Assembly (NCBI GenBank): GCA_963744935.1
Contig: CAVUVM010000001.1
Coordinates: 62,001 to 126,000 of the forward strand
DNA length: 64,000 nucleotides
Reading direction: 5' to 3'
From: Bog-473 sp963744935
GTDB lineage: Bacteria > Actinomycetota > Acidimicrobiia > Acidimicrobiales > RAAP-2
Position 1 is the stretch's first letter; each line of letters starts with the position of its first letter. Position numbers and translations under genes: made by a program. Shown piece by piece: positions 36,323 through 45,315 of the stretch. The notes beneath the pieces were generated by a model that saw only the letters and a program-made list of their open reading frames with translations, made no database searches and had not been told where the DNA came from.

Positions 36323-37138
36323 ATGACTGTGCGCTCCGACCCGGCGCCCGCCGCGGTGGAGAGCTTGCGGACAGAGGGATACGTGCAGCTCCACGGCGTC
36401 TTCGCCGGGGACGAGGTCGCAGCGCTGCGCGCCGACGTCGAGCGGGTCTTCGAGGAATACCCACCAGACGATCGCGGAGACTCGCCCGAAGACTCGTCTC
36501 CCTTTCGCTACGAGATGCTCAATCGGAGCAGCCTCGTCCAGCAGGCGATCGCGCACCCGCGGATCCTCGAGGTCGTCGAATTCCTCCTGGGTGAGGATTG
36601 CCACGTGATCGCCAACACCGCGTGGTGGCAACACCCGGGCGACAATCGCCACCTCGGGCGCTACTGGCACATCGACGCCGGGCCGCACGTGCCACGTGAT
36701 CCCGGCGTTCCGTGGGACCCACGGATCCCCTATCCGATCTTCGCCATCGCCACCCACCTCTATCTCCAGGACTGCCCGATCGAGTCCGGCCCGACCGGTG
36801 TCATTCCGGGGAGCCATATGTCAGGACAGGCTCCCCCTTTCAAGAGGCTCGCCGACGACGACTTGGAGTGGGAAGGCCGCGGCACGGTGCCGATCGTGGC
36901 CGAGGCGGGTGACGTCGCCCTGTTCGCCTCGGACGTCTGGCACAGACGGTTGCCGCTCGGGCCTGATGATCCTGGTCGGATGTTCGTCCAGTGCCACTAC
37001 GGACGACGCGATCTCGCCCAACGAATTCGGCCGACATCAGAGGTGAACCACCTCTCGGCGGAGGCAGTGGCGCGGGCACGGACACCGAGGGAACAGACGC
37101 TCGTCGGGCTTCATCCATTGGGCTTCTACGACGGCTGA
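36323..37138 (+). CDS. Phytanoyl-CoA dioxygenase (PhyH) family protein
   Basis: 271 residues from ATG 36323. Fe(II)/2-oxoglutarate dioxygenase fold: the iron-binding HxD is in YWHIDAGPH, and a distal His with the 2-oxoglutarate Arg follows in DVWHRRLPLGPDDPGR. The family segment SGPTGVIPGSH is clear. These enzymes hydroxylate CoA esters or free small molecules; the substrate is unknown. The start lacks a good ribosome-binding site, and GTG 36299 is an alternative. Confidence 0.82.
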   Translation: MTVRSDPAPAAVESLRTEGYVQLHGVFAGDEVAALRADVERVFEEYPPDDRGDSPEDSSPFRYEMLNRSSLVQQAIAHPRILEVVEFLLGEDCHVIANTAWWQHPGDNRHLGRYWHIDAGPHVPRDPGVPWDPRIPYPIFAIATHLYLQDCPIESGPTGVIPGSHMSGQAPPFKRLADDDLEWEGRGTVPIVAEAGDVALFASDVWHRRLPLGPDDPGRMFVQCHYGRRDLAQRIRPTSEVNHLSAEAVARARTPREQTLVGLHPLGFYDG

Positions 37139-37197
37139 AACCGGCAGACACAGCCGGGTGCCCGTCGTACAGCGCTGTAGTGCGGCACCATGGGCGG

Positions 37198-38103
37198 ATG
37201 CAAAAACTGATTTTGGTCGCGGGCCTGTGGGTCTCGGCGGTCGTGATTGCGCTGGCCGCGCTCCCGCCGACGGCTCAGGCTGCGGTGCGCACGACGCACA
37301 GCCGCCAGCCGACCTATTACGTCTCGCTCGGTGACTCCTACTCGGTCGGCTACCAGCCCGGCCTCGGGTCGACGCCCGGCTACACGGTCTACGTGGCGCA
37401 GCACACCGGACTGACGCTGGTGAACTTCGGTTGCGGCGGGGCCACGACGTCGTCCATCCTCAACACGGTCGGGTGTCCCGACGTCCTCCCCCACACGGTC
37501 GGAGCTATGAGCTATCCGACGACGACCCAAATCGCCGCCGCCGACGCGTTCATCACGGCGCACCGCGGCCACATTGGCCTCATCACCGTGTCCATCGGCG
37601 GCAACGACGTCACGGCGTGCGCGACACAGAGCAATCCGATCGCGTGCGTCGGGACGGCAGTGAAGAGCATCACTGCCAACGTCACGGCCCTGGCCGATGA
37701 TCTGCGCGCCGCGGCCGGCCCGAACGTCCCGATCATCGGGTCGACCTATCCCGACGTGATCCTGGGCGCCTACGTCTACCCGAAGAACCCGGGGCCGCCC
37801 GCGGCGATCACCCTGGCCAAGGAGTCGGTCGTCGCGTTCAAGCTCCTCATCAATCCGGCGCTGTCCAAGGCCTACCAATCAGCACAGGGCTCGCTGGTCG
37901 ACGTGACCAAGGCGACCGGCGCCTACGGCCCTCTGACCACCGCGGTGAAGACCAAGACCTACGGCACCATCCCCGTCCCGGTGGCGACGGTCTGCACGCT
38001 GACCTGGTTCTGCGCCAAGGGAGACATCCACTCCCGGACGCCGGGGTACAACCTGATCGGGAGGCTCTACGTCGCCCGCTACAAGCAGGTCACGAAGCAC
38101 TGA
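37198..38103 (+). CDS. Secreted SGNH/GDSL hydrolase
   Basis: 301 residues from ATG 37198. A classic signal peptide (LILVAGLWVSAVVIALAAL, cleavage near AQA-A at about 27) precedes the hydrolase. SGNH blocks are visible: GDSYSVGY (nucleophile Ser), FGCGGATTSS, SIGGNDVTAC (Asn) and DIHSRTPGYN (Asp-x-x-His). The probable action is on extracellular esters or lipids. A GC hairpin follows the stop. Confidence 0.88.
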   Translation: MQKLILVAGLWVSAVVIALAALPPTAQAAVRTTHSRQPTYYVSLGDSYSVGYQPGLGSTPGYTVYVAQHTGLTLVNFGCGGATTSSILNTVGCPDVLPHTVGAMSYPTTTQIAAADAFITAHRGHIGLITVSIGGNDVTACATQSNPIACVGTAVKSITANVTALADDLRAAAGPNVPIIGSTYPDVILGAYVYPKNPGPPAAITLAKESVVAFKLLINPALSKAYQSAQGSLVDVTKATGAYGPLTTAVKTKTYGTIPVPVATVCTLTWFCAKGDIHSRTPGYNLIGRLYVARYKQVTKH

Positions 38104-38110
38104 CCTTCTT

Positions 38111-38128
38111 CCGGGCTCGCTCGCCCGG
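38111..38128 (+). terminator. GC-rich hairpin after the SGNH hydrolase gene
   Basis: CCGGGC at 38111-38116 pairs with GCCCGG at 38123-38128 around a 6-nt loop, 8 bases after the stop. There is no T-run, as is common in actinobacterial terminators. Confidence 0.4.
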
Positions 38129-38175
38129 GTGACTTCCAACCCGTTGAGACTGGCCCAGTCCATCGGTGCCACCAT

Positions 38176-39042
38176 GTGACCGTGACGATCAGCCAGGTCG
38201 ACCTCGATGTCCGCCCGCTCAGCCCCTCCATCGGTGCCGAGATCCGCGGGGTCGACTGCACCGCGGACCTCGACGACGACGTCATCGCGGCCATCCGCCA
38301 GATCTGGCTGGAACGCCTGGTCGTCTTCTTCCCCGACCAGCATCTCGAGGACGACTCCCAGATCGTCTTCGCCAGCCGGTTCGGTGAGCTGACCGAGAGC
38401 CATCCCGTCGAGCCGCAGGTGCTCGAACGCAAGGAGGTCCACTCCATCGAGAGCGGCAAGGACCGGGTCGACTTCTGGCACACCGACATCACGTTCATGA
38501 ATCGGCCGGCGATGGCGTCCATGCTGCGCTCCGTGGTCGTGCCCGAGGCGGGTGGCGACACGATGTGGTCGGACACCAGGGCGGCCTACGAAGCCCTGGC
38601 CGAACCACTCCAACGACTCTGCGACGAGCTCAGCGCCTACCACTACGACCCGTTCTACGCGCAGGCGGTAGCTGAAGGCCACGGCAACGTGTGGGAAGGA
38701 AAGAAGCTCGTGCGGCTGTCGCCGGCGCTGCACCCCGTCGTGCGCGTGCATCCCGAGACTGGCCGCAAGAACCTCTTTGTCAACCCGAAGTTCACGCACA
38801 GCATCAAGGACATGCCTGAGAGCCAGAGCCGCCGCTTGCTCGGCCTCCTCTACGACCACATGACCGACCCGGCGTTCATCGTGCGCTACCACTGGAAGCC
38901 GCGGACCCTCGCCATCTGGGACAACCGTTCCACCATGCACTACGGGATCTTCGACTACGAGGGCGAGCGCAGGGTCATGCACCGCGTGACGCTGCGCGGC
39001 GAGCGGCCATACGGCCCCGCGGCGTCCGGCGCGTCGTCCTGA
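38176..39042 (+). CDS. TauD/TfdA family dioxygenase
   Basis: 288 residues from GTG 38176. Fe(II)/2-oxoglutarate oxygenase related to taurine and 2,4-D dioxygenases. The start has LSPSIGAEIRGVDCTADLDD, iron ligands are in FWHTDITFM (HxD) and STMHYGIFDY (distal His), and the 2-oxoglutarate Arg lies in RVMHRVTLRGERP. The substrate could be taurine, an alkylsulfate or an aryloxyacid; no sulfonate transporter is nearby. Confidence 0.88.
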   Translation: MTVTISQVDLDVRPLSPSIGAEIRGVDCTADLDDDVIAAIRQIWLERLVVFFPDQHLEDDSQIVFASRFGELTESHPVEPQVLERKEVHSIESGKDRVDFWHTDITFMNRPAMASMLRSVVVPEAGGDTMWSDTRAAYEALAEPLQRLCDELSAYHYDPFYAQAVAEGHGNVWEGKKLVRLSPALHPVVRVHPETGRKNLFVNPKFTHSIKDMPESQSRRLLGLLYDHMTDPAFIVRYHWKPRTLAIWDNRSTMHYGIFDYEGERRVMHRVTLRGERPYGPAASGASS

Positions 39043-39044
39043 GT

Positions 39045-39070
39045 CCGGCGGGAGCAACCGGCGGGAGCAA
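39045..39070. repeat. 13-bp perfect tandem duplication
   Basis: CCGGCGGGAGCAA occurs at 39045-39057 and again at 39058-39070, directly after the TauD-family stop. No function assigned. Confidence 0.75.
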
Positions 39071-39220
39071 GAGGCCCGCTCCGAGATGATGTAGCGCGAA
39101 TCGCGGGCTCCGCCTCCGGCGTCGTCTTGGCGCGTTCACCAGGGAAGACGGTTGCCAGCGACCGGTGGCCCTGGGCGCAACCTGGGTAGTATCCGCCGGG
39201 TGGACGGGGGGAAGGTCCAG

Positions 39221-39887
39221 ATGGACCGCCGGGCGCGACGCGGACAAGGATGGGTCTGCGGCGCGCTCGGCGCTGCTGGCTCTCGGCGCCGCCTCATGCG
39301 CCAACGGAGGCTCGGGCGGGGGCGTGGTCATGATCCACTCGGGTCAGGCCCCACCCGGCGCCATCCCGACCGGTGGCCTGGGCAAGCTGGCCAGCGCGGC
39401 CGCGACCACCGTTCCGCTGGCGCAGCAGAACCCGACGACCGCCCTCTTCACGGCGACCGGCGTCTTTCAATCCTGCTTGAGCAATTTGGGCGTGACGTTC
39501 CAGGGTGCTCCGAACCCGAGCGACCCGTCATCGCCCGCCAACAACCCCGGCTACCTCAAGAACCTCGTCACCTGCGCGACGAAGAGCAACATCGTCCAAG
39601 CCCTCAAGGCGGTCCAATCGGCCCAGGACAACCTGACCCCGTCACAGGTGAAAAAGGAGAACAAGGACTACCTCCACTGGCGCAAATGCATGATCTCGAG
39701 GGGATGGGGGATCCCGCAGCCGACCCCCAACGCCAAAGGCCTCTTGTTCTCCTTTGGCGGCACCGGTGGTGGCAGCGGGGGCGGAGCGGGCGGCGCTTCG
39801 GGGTTCAAACCACCGCCCGGGCAGAGCCTCCTCAACAGCAGCGACCTCCAGCAGTGCGCGGCGGTCGCGCAGCAGGGCGGCTCGTGA
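39221..39887 (+). CDS. Lipoprotein of efflux locus, apparent frameshift in the signal peptide
   Basis: ATG 39221 has a strong ribosome-binding site (GGGGGAAGG, 39206-39214) and reads MDRRARRGQGWVCGALG, a basic start then hydrophobic core. One base later the frame at about 39270 changes; the other frame continues with LLALGAASCANGGSGG, a lipobox-like segment, through to a normal stop at 39887. Skipping one base joins them into a complete lipoprotein signal of about 222 residues. The mature part has HWRKCMISRGWGIPQPTP, resembling the KCMRxHGVPxFPDP signature of actinobacterial lipoproteins next to HlyD/MacB-type exporters. Gene order supports a role in the same efflux machine. Confidence 0.65.
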
Positions 39888-39941
39888 TCAGCCGGGTCCC
39901 TATGGCGGGGACCGCCACGCAAAACCATCGAGGGAGCGGCA

Positions 39942-42458
39942 ATGTCCCGTAGACAAAAGACAATAGGTGCCGTCGTCCTCGTGGTCGTCTTGGTGGCCGC
40001 CACCGGCATCGCCTACGCGGTCTCGTCGAGCGGGAGCACGTCGTCTGGCAACCAGGTGGTGGTCCTGGGCACGGTGCAGAAGCGCACCCTCCAGGGGACG
40101 GTCGCCCTCACCGGGACACTGGCGCGCAAGCAGCTGCGCAACGTCACCGCCGCGACCCAGGCGTTGGTGAGCAACGTGTCGGCCACAGCAGAAACGTTCA
40201 CGTCAGCGGGTCAGGTGATGTTCGCGCTGAACGGCCGCGACGCCATCGCCGAGAACGGCGACCTCCCCTTCTTCCGCTCCCTCGTCCCCGGAGACTCCGG
40301 CGCCGACGTGCTGGAGCTGAAGCAGATCCTCGACGCGGCCGGCGACTACGCCGGCCCGACCAACGACCTCTATACGGAACAGACACAGTTCGCGCTGGCC
40401 CAGTGGCAAGCACAGCACGGGTATCCGAATTCGACGCCGGCCACGCCTGAGTCGGTCTCCGTCTCCCTCGAACAGGGGACGGGCTACGAGCTGGGCGACC
40501 AGGACAGTGCCGGACTGATCATCGGGCCGCCAGCGACGCAAACGGCGTCGCTCACTGCCGGGAAGGGCGGCGCGACCGCCGGCGCGACCGCCGGCGCGAC
40601 CGCCGGCACGACCACCCGGGCGGCGGGCGATGGAGCCGTACTCGCGGCGGACATGTTGCCGCAGGACGACCCCACCCCGACGCTCACGATCCAGTCGGTG
40701 GCGGACCAGGTGACGGCAGGCCAACCGGCGAACTTCATCGTCAGCACCTCCGCGACGTCGACCTCCGACCTGACCGTCAACCTCACTCCGGGCGGCACCG
40801 CAGGCCCCGACAACGTCGTCACCCCACCGACGACCGCGACCATCACCGCGGGTGCGACGGAGACCGAGGTGACGGTGCAGACCCGCGTCACCAGCACCGT
40901 GCAACCGGACACGACCGTCTCCATGGCCATCGCAGCCGGCACCGGATACTCGGTGGGGACCCCGAGCTCGGCCCAGACCACCATCGAGAACGGCACGGTA
41001 CCCACGCTGCAGATCACCGGTGGCACCACGGTGTCGCCCGGAGGCTCCGCCACGCTCACCATCACCGCCAACCAGGCACCGTTACAGAACATGCAGGTGG
41101 CGCTGAGCTTCGGCGGGAACGCCACCGCCGGAAGCGCCTACATGGTGCCCGACCCGGTGGTGACGCTCGCCGCAGGCACCACGAGCACCACGGTCACCCT
41201 CACCACCCTCAACAGCAACACGATTCAGCCCAACACGTACGTCGTCGTCTCGCTCTCCCCCAGCCCCTCGCAGTACACGGTGGGGTCTCCCGGGTCGGCG
41301 GTCGTCACCATCGGCGGCTCGTTCAGCGTCCCGACGGTCACCTTGACCTCGGCGACCACGTACCTGCAGAAGGGCCAGCCCTACGTGGTGTCGGTCGGGC
41401 TGAATCAGGCCCAGAGCACGCCGCTCACTATCAACCTCTCCTACGGGGGAACGGCGACACCGGGCGTGGACTACACCGTGCCGGCGGGCACGCTGGTGGT
41501 GCCGGCCGGGCAGACCTCCCTGACGGTGCAGATCCCCACCGTGACCGACAACCTGGTGGAGTCCGACCGCGTGCTGAGCGTGTCACTGGCCGCCGGCGGC
41601 GGCTACAGCATCGGCTCACCCTCGAGTGCGTCGGTGACGATCACGTCGCAGGTCGTCCCCAAGCTCACCATCGCGGCCAGCACTTCCACGCTGGCCCAAG
41701 GTGGCGCAGCAGCCTTCGTCATCACCGCGTCCGCGGCCCCGACGCAGAACACGTCGGTCAGCTTCTCGGTGCAGGGAACCGCGCAGCCGGGCCAGAACTA
41801 CGAGCCGTTGACCGGTGCCGCCCTCCTGGCCGCGGGCCAGACCCAGGTCACCGTGACGCTGCAGTCTCTCCAGCGCAACATCACCTTCGATCCGACAGAC
41901 ATGATCGTCGGTACGTGGCCCACCCGCGTGGGCACGGTGTACGTGAAGGCCGGACAGCCCGTGGCTCCCGGCACGGCCATCCTCTCGCTGACCGAGCCGG
42001 AACTGACGGTGACCCTCGACGCCTCCGCATCCAACCGCACCCAGCTGGCGGTAGGGCAGTCGTGCACCGTCCAGATCGACGGCGAGAGCAACACCGTCTC
42101 GGGCACCATCACCGAGCTGGACTCCACGCCGACGTCGGTCGCGTCCTCGAGCGGGCAGGGATCGCAACAGCTCTATGAAGGCAAGATCGAGGCACCGGGG
42201 CTCGACGGCGCCGACGGCTCCTCGGTCTCCATCAGCGTGGTCACCCAGCAGAAGTCGAACGCGCTGACGGTGCCCATCGCCGCGGTGAAGCAGAACGGAA
42301 CGGGCCGGGACGTCGTGCGCGTGGTCCAGGTCTCGCACGGTGACCGCATCGTCGAGGTGCCGGTGACGACGGGCCTCACCGAAGGGTCCTACATCGAGAT
42401 CACGCGCGGCCTTCACGCCGGCGAGACGGTCGTCGTCGAGGTAGACCAGAACTCGTGA
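39942..42458 (+). CDS. Membrane-fusion adaptor with peptidoglycan-binding domain and Calx-beta-like repeats
   Basis: 838 residues with an N-terminal membrane helix (about 8-28). It begins as a HlyD/RND adaptor half (NQVVVLGTVQKRTLQGTVALTGTL), then a peptidoglycan-binding type 1 module (about 112-160, VPGDSGADVLELKQIL). Four Calx-beta-like repeats follow (about 245-350, 353-458, 463-569, 572-645), three ending with GYSVGTPSSA-type strands. The adaptor then resumes (RVGTVYVKAGQPVAPGTAIL, barrel-sandwich) with a beta-barrel to the C-terminus. A tail fragment of another repeat occurs at 172-191. The stop overlaps the ATPase gene (GTGA). Expected to link the MacB-like pump to the cell wall. Confidence 0.82.
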   Translation: MSRRQKTIGAVVLVVVLVAATGIAYAVSSSGSTSSGNQVVVLGTVQKRTLQGTVALTGTLARKQLRNVTAATQALVSNVSATAETFTSAGQVMFALNGRDAIAENGDLPFFRSLVPGDSGADVLELKQILDAAGDYAGPTNDLYTEQTQFALAQWQAQHGYPNSTPATPESVSVSLEQGTGYELGDQDSAGLIIGPPATQTASLTAGKGGATAGATAGATAGTTTRAAGDGAVLAADMLPQDDPTPTLTIQSVADQVTAGQPANFIVSTSATSTSDLTVNLTPGGTAGPDNVVTPPTTATITAGATETEVTVQTRVTSTVQPDTTVSMAIAAGTGYSVGTPSSAQTTIENGTVPTLQITGGTTVSPGGSATLTITANQAPLQNMQVALSFGGNATAGSAYMVPDPVVTLAAGTTSTTVTLTTLNSNTIQPNTYVVVSLSPSPSQYTVGSPGSAVVTIGGSFSVPTVTLTSATTYLQKGQPYVVSVGLNQAQSTPLTINLSYGGTATPGVDYTVPAGTLVVPAGQTSLTVQIPTVTDNLVESDRVLSVSLAAGGGYSIGSPSSASVTITSQVVPKLTIAASTSTLAQGGAAAFVITASAAPTQNTSVSFSVQGTAQPGQNYEPLTGAALLAAGQTQVTVTLQSLQRNITFDPTDMIVGTWPTRVGTVYVKAGQPVAPGTAILSLTEPELTVTLDASASNRTQLAVGQSCTVQIDGESNTVSGTITELDSTPTSVASSSGQGSQQLYEGKIEAPGLDGADGSSVSISVVTQQKSNALTVPIAAVKQNGTGRDVVRVVQVSHGDRIVEVPVTTGLTEGSYIEITRGLHAGETVVVEVDQNS

Positions 42459-43201
42459 CGGCCACGGATACGACGTCGTCGCCCGTGTCCAGTGGCGATC
42501 CCCCCGATCGGCCTCTCCTCGAGCTCGACCACGTGACGCGCCTGTACGGGGACGAAGTCATCGTCTACGCATTGCGAGACGTGTCGCTGCGGATCATGGC
42601 GGGCGAGCTCGTCTCGATCGTGGGGCCGTCGGGGTCGGGGAAGTCGACGATGCTCGGCCTGCTCGGGGTGCTCGACCTGCCGTCGGCCGGTACCGTCCGG
42701 GTCGGCGGTCGCGACGTCGGCCGGCTCGACGACGCGACCCGCTCGCGGCTGCGCGGCGACTCGATCGGCTTCGTCTTCCAACAATTCCATCTCATCCCCC
42801 ACCTGAGCGCCCTAGGCAACGTGGAGACGGCACTCCTCTATCGCGACATGCGGCCGCGCGAACGGCGCGACAAGGCGCGCCAGGCGCTCGAACAACTCGG
42901 CATGGGCCCGCGCGTCGACCACCGGCCGGTGCAACTCTCCGGTGGTGAGCAACAACGCGTGGCGCTGGCTCGGGCCATCGTGACGGATCCATTGATGGTA
43001 TTGGCCGACGAGCCGACGGGCGCCCTCGATTCGGCCAACGCCGCGCACGTGCTCGAGATCTTCCAAAGCCTGCAGTCGCCCGAGCGGGCGGTGGTCATGG
43101 TGACCCACGACCCGAACGTGGCCAACACCGCCCGGCGCCGGATCTCCATGCGTGACGGCACCATCGTGGCCGACGAACTTCTGTCGGGGGCATCCGCGTG
43201 A
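42455..43201 (+). CDS. MacB/LolD-type ABC transporter ATP-binding protein
   Basis: 248 residues from GTG 42455, overlapping the adaptor stop. Walker A GPSGSGKST (about 58-66), signature LSGGEQQRVALARAI, Walker B MVLADEPTGALDS and the switch His in VMVTHDPNVA. The VFQQFHLIPHLSALGNVE segment is typical of the LolD/MacB group. It pairs with the FtsX-type permease that follows. Likely energises export through a mechanotransmission mechanism. Confidence 0.92.
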   Translation: MTATDTTSSPVSSGDPPDRPLLELDHVTRLYGDEVIVYALRDVSLRIMAGELVSIVGPSGSGKSTMLGLLGVLDLPSAGTVRVGGRDVGRLDDATRSRLRGDSIGFVFQQFHLIPHLSALGNVETALLYRDMRPRERRDKARQALEQLGMGPRVDHRPVQLSGGEQQRVALARAIVTDPLMVLADEPTGALDSANAAHVLEIFQSLQSPERAVVMVTHDPNVANTARRRISMRDGTIVADELLSGASA

Positions 43202-44382
43202 GCCAATCGCGCGATCTGGTCGGCGTCGCACTGACCGGGCTCACCGCCCGCAAGGTGCGGACGCTGCTGATCATGCTCGGCCCCATCATCGGGGTGGCCG
43301 CCATGGTGTGCGCCATCGGCCTCACCGAGAGCGCCAAGGGACAGCTCCAGGCCCAGTTGGCCCAGCTCGGCACCAACCTGATCATCGCCCAGGCCGGCGG
43401 CACCTTCGGCTCGCAGAACCCCACGTTCCCGGAGAACGCGGTCGCCCGGGTGGAGGCGGTATCGACCATCGATGGGGCGGCAGCTACGGCCAATCTCTCG
43501 GGAGTCGTCTCGGTGCCCGTGGAGGGAGCCAAGGATTACTACGAGGCGTTCCCGGTGCCGGTGCGCGCCGCGGGCGTCGGCCTGCCCGCAGTGCTGCAAG
43601 TACCGGTAATCAGTGGGCGATGGCTCGACCGCGCCGACCTCCAACTTCACACGGCTGCCGCCGTCCTCGGCGAGGGCATCGCCAAGCAGTACGGGTACCT
43701 GCCCGGCGAGGACCGCACCATCAGGCTGAACAACGCCAACTTCGCGGTGGTCGGCGTCTTGGGCTCGGTTGCGCTCGATCCCGAGCTCGACAACGCCGTC
43801 TTCGTGACGGAGTGGGCCGCCAAGAACATCCTCGGCACCAACGGTGAGCCGAACCAGCTCTACATCCGCGCTGCGCCGGGCACCACCCAAGCCACCGCCA
43901 ACGCCATCCCCACCGCGATCAGTCTCGGTGGGTCCAATCAGGTCTCGACCCAGATCCCGAGCGACGTGCTGCAGGCGGCGGCGCAGGCCAACAAGACCTT
44001 GCAGCAGGTGGCGCTCCTGGCCGGCTTGCTCGCGCTCGTCGTCGGCGGCGTCGGCATCGCCAACGTGATGTCCATCTCGGTGATCCAACGGTCATCGGAG
44101 ATCGGGATCCGGCGCGCCGTCGGGCACAGCCGATCCAAGATCGCCGGCCAGTTCCTGCTCGAGTCGCTGTTCGTGGGCCTGCTCGGTGGGCTCATCGGCG
44201 CGGCATTGGGCGTCGCCATCGTCTACGGCGTCTCGGCCCTGCAGGGGTGGGTCGTCGTGATCAACTACAAGCAGATCCCGTTGTGGATGGGCCTGGCACT
44301 CGTCGTCGCCGTCGTGGCCGGGCTGTTCCCCTCGATCAAGGCCGCGCGCCTCGAGCCGCTGGAAACTCTGCGCCTGGGCTGA
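43198..44382 (+). CDS. MacB-like ABC transporter permease (FtsX fold)
   Basis: 394 residues, overlapping the ATPase stop by 4 bases. A helix at the N-terminus (VRTLLIMLGPIIGVAAMV), a large extracytoplasmic domain and three C-terminal helices follow the MacB/FtsX plan. The family segment SSEIGIRRAVGHSRSKI precedes the second helix. PSIKAARLEPLETLR ends the protein. It works with the ATPase, adaptor and lipoprotein to export an unknown substrate. Confidence 0.92.
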   Translation: MSQSRDLVGVALTGLTARKVRTLLIMLGPIIGVAAMVCAIGLTESAKGQLQAQLAQLGTNLIIAQAGGTFGSQNPTFPENAVARVEAVSTIDGAAATANLSGVVSVPVEGAKDYYEAFPVPVRAAGVGLPAVLQVPVISGRWLDRADLQLHTAAAVLGEGIAKQYGYLPGEDRTIRLNNANFAVVGVLGSVALDPELDNAVFVTEWAAKNILGTNGEPNQLYIRAAPGTTQATANAIPTAISLGGSNQVSTQIPSDVLQAAAQANKTLQQVALLAGLLALVVGGVGIANVMSISVIQRSSEIGIRRAVGHSRSKIAGQFLLESLFVGLLGGLIGAALGVAIVYGVSALQGWVVVINYKQIPLWMGLALVVAVVAGLFPSIKAARLEPLETLRLG

Positions 44383-44392
44383 GCTTCGATGA

Positions 44393-45151
44393 TCAGGGCA
44401 GGGTTGTCGTCGCACCGCTGGGGATCGAGGAAGAGGTGTCTTCGCTGCCGCTCGAGGAGCCGCCGCTCGCGCTTGCGCCAGCACCACTGCCCGGTCCCGG
44501 TCCCGATCCCGATCCCGCTGAACTGCCGGCACCCGATCCCGACTTGCTGCCGGCGGATTTCCCCGTCCCCGTTTTCGCCCCGGCCGTGCTCGAGCCCGCA
44601 CCCGCGGTCGCGGCGGAGCCCCCGCCAGCACCGAGCCGACTCGCACCTCCTCCGGTGTTCCCGCCGTTGCCCGAGTTGCCGGCTCCGGAGTTGCCGAGAC
44701 CCGTATTGCCCGAGGAGCCAACCGCGCCCGCAGCCAACGAGCCACCGGCCGCACCGGAATTGCCGGTTGCGCCCGTGACCCCCGTCGCGCCAGAGTTGGC
44801 GCCGTTCGTCGCGCTCGAGCCGGCCCCGGAGTTCCCGCCACCGGTCGATCCCGAGCCCGAATCCCCCGTGCTCCCCGTCGCCCCCGAGGGATGTGGTACC
44901 GAAGTGATGGCCGAGTCATTTCCGCTCGAACCCAGCCAGATGCCAGCGAGGGTGCCGGCACCAGCGATGAGCGCGACGCCAATGCACAGCGTGGCCACCA
45001 ACGCGACAGGCTGGTGCCACCAGTGCTGGGGCGGATCGAGCAGCTCGTCGTCTGGGTCGCCCGACGCGGAATTGTCAACGGGTTGCTCCAGCGTGCGTGG
45101 AGGCTCGTCAGTATCGCTCGAGCTCTGTGCGGTCGCCGTCGGATCACTCAC
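44393..45151 (-). CDS. Gly/Ser-rich single-pass membrane protein
   Basis: 252 residues from GTG 45151 (SDPTATAQSSSDTDE...), with a GGGGTGGG site upstream; the frame is open to 45259. An acidic cytoplasmic start is followed by one helix (about 45-70, VALVATLCIGVALIAGAG), then a roughly 180-residue extracytoplasmic tail made almost wholly of Gly, Ser, Ala, Thr and Asn (such as GNSGAAGGS and GSGSGPGPGSG). No folded domain is recognised. The plus strand in this area also has a long open frame, which I rejected because it reads as Pro-rich and has no start signals. Confidence 0.55.
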   Translation of the reverse strand: MSDPTATAQSSSDTDEPPRTLEQPVDNSASGDPDDELLDPPQHWWHQPVALVATLCIGVALIAGAGTLAGIWLGSSGNDSAITSVPHPSGATGSTGDSGSGSTGGGNSGAGSSATNGANSGATGVTGATGNSGAAGGSLAAGAVGSSGNTGLGNSGAGNSGNGGNTGGGASRLGAGGGSAATAGAGSSTAGAKTGTGKSAGSKSGSGAGSSAGSGSGPGPGSGAGASASGGSSSGSEDTSSSIPSGATTTLP

Positions 45152-45315
45152 TGCAGGTACCCACCCCGGGTTGGAAGCGTACCCGAGGGACGAACGAGGA
45201 GACCCTCGCGACCCGGCCTGTGCTTCTCGATCGGCTTCAGCATCCTCCGAGCACACCAACGCCGGATCTCTGGAATGTGCTCCCTACTCCCTACTCCCTA
45301 CTCCCTACCCCCGCC

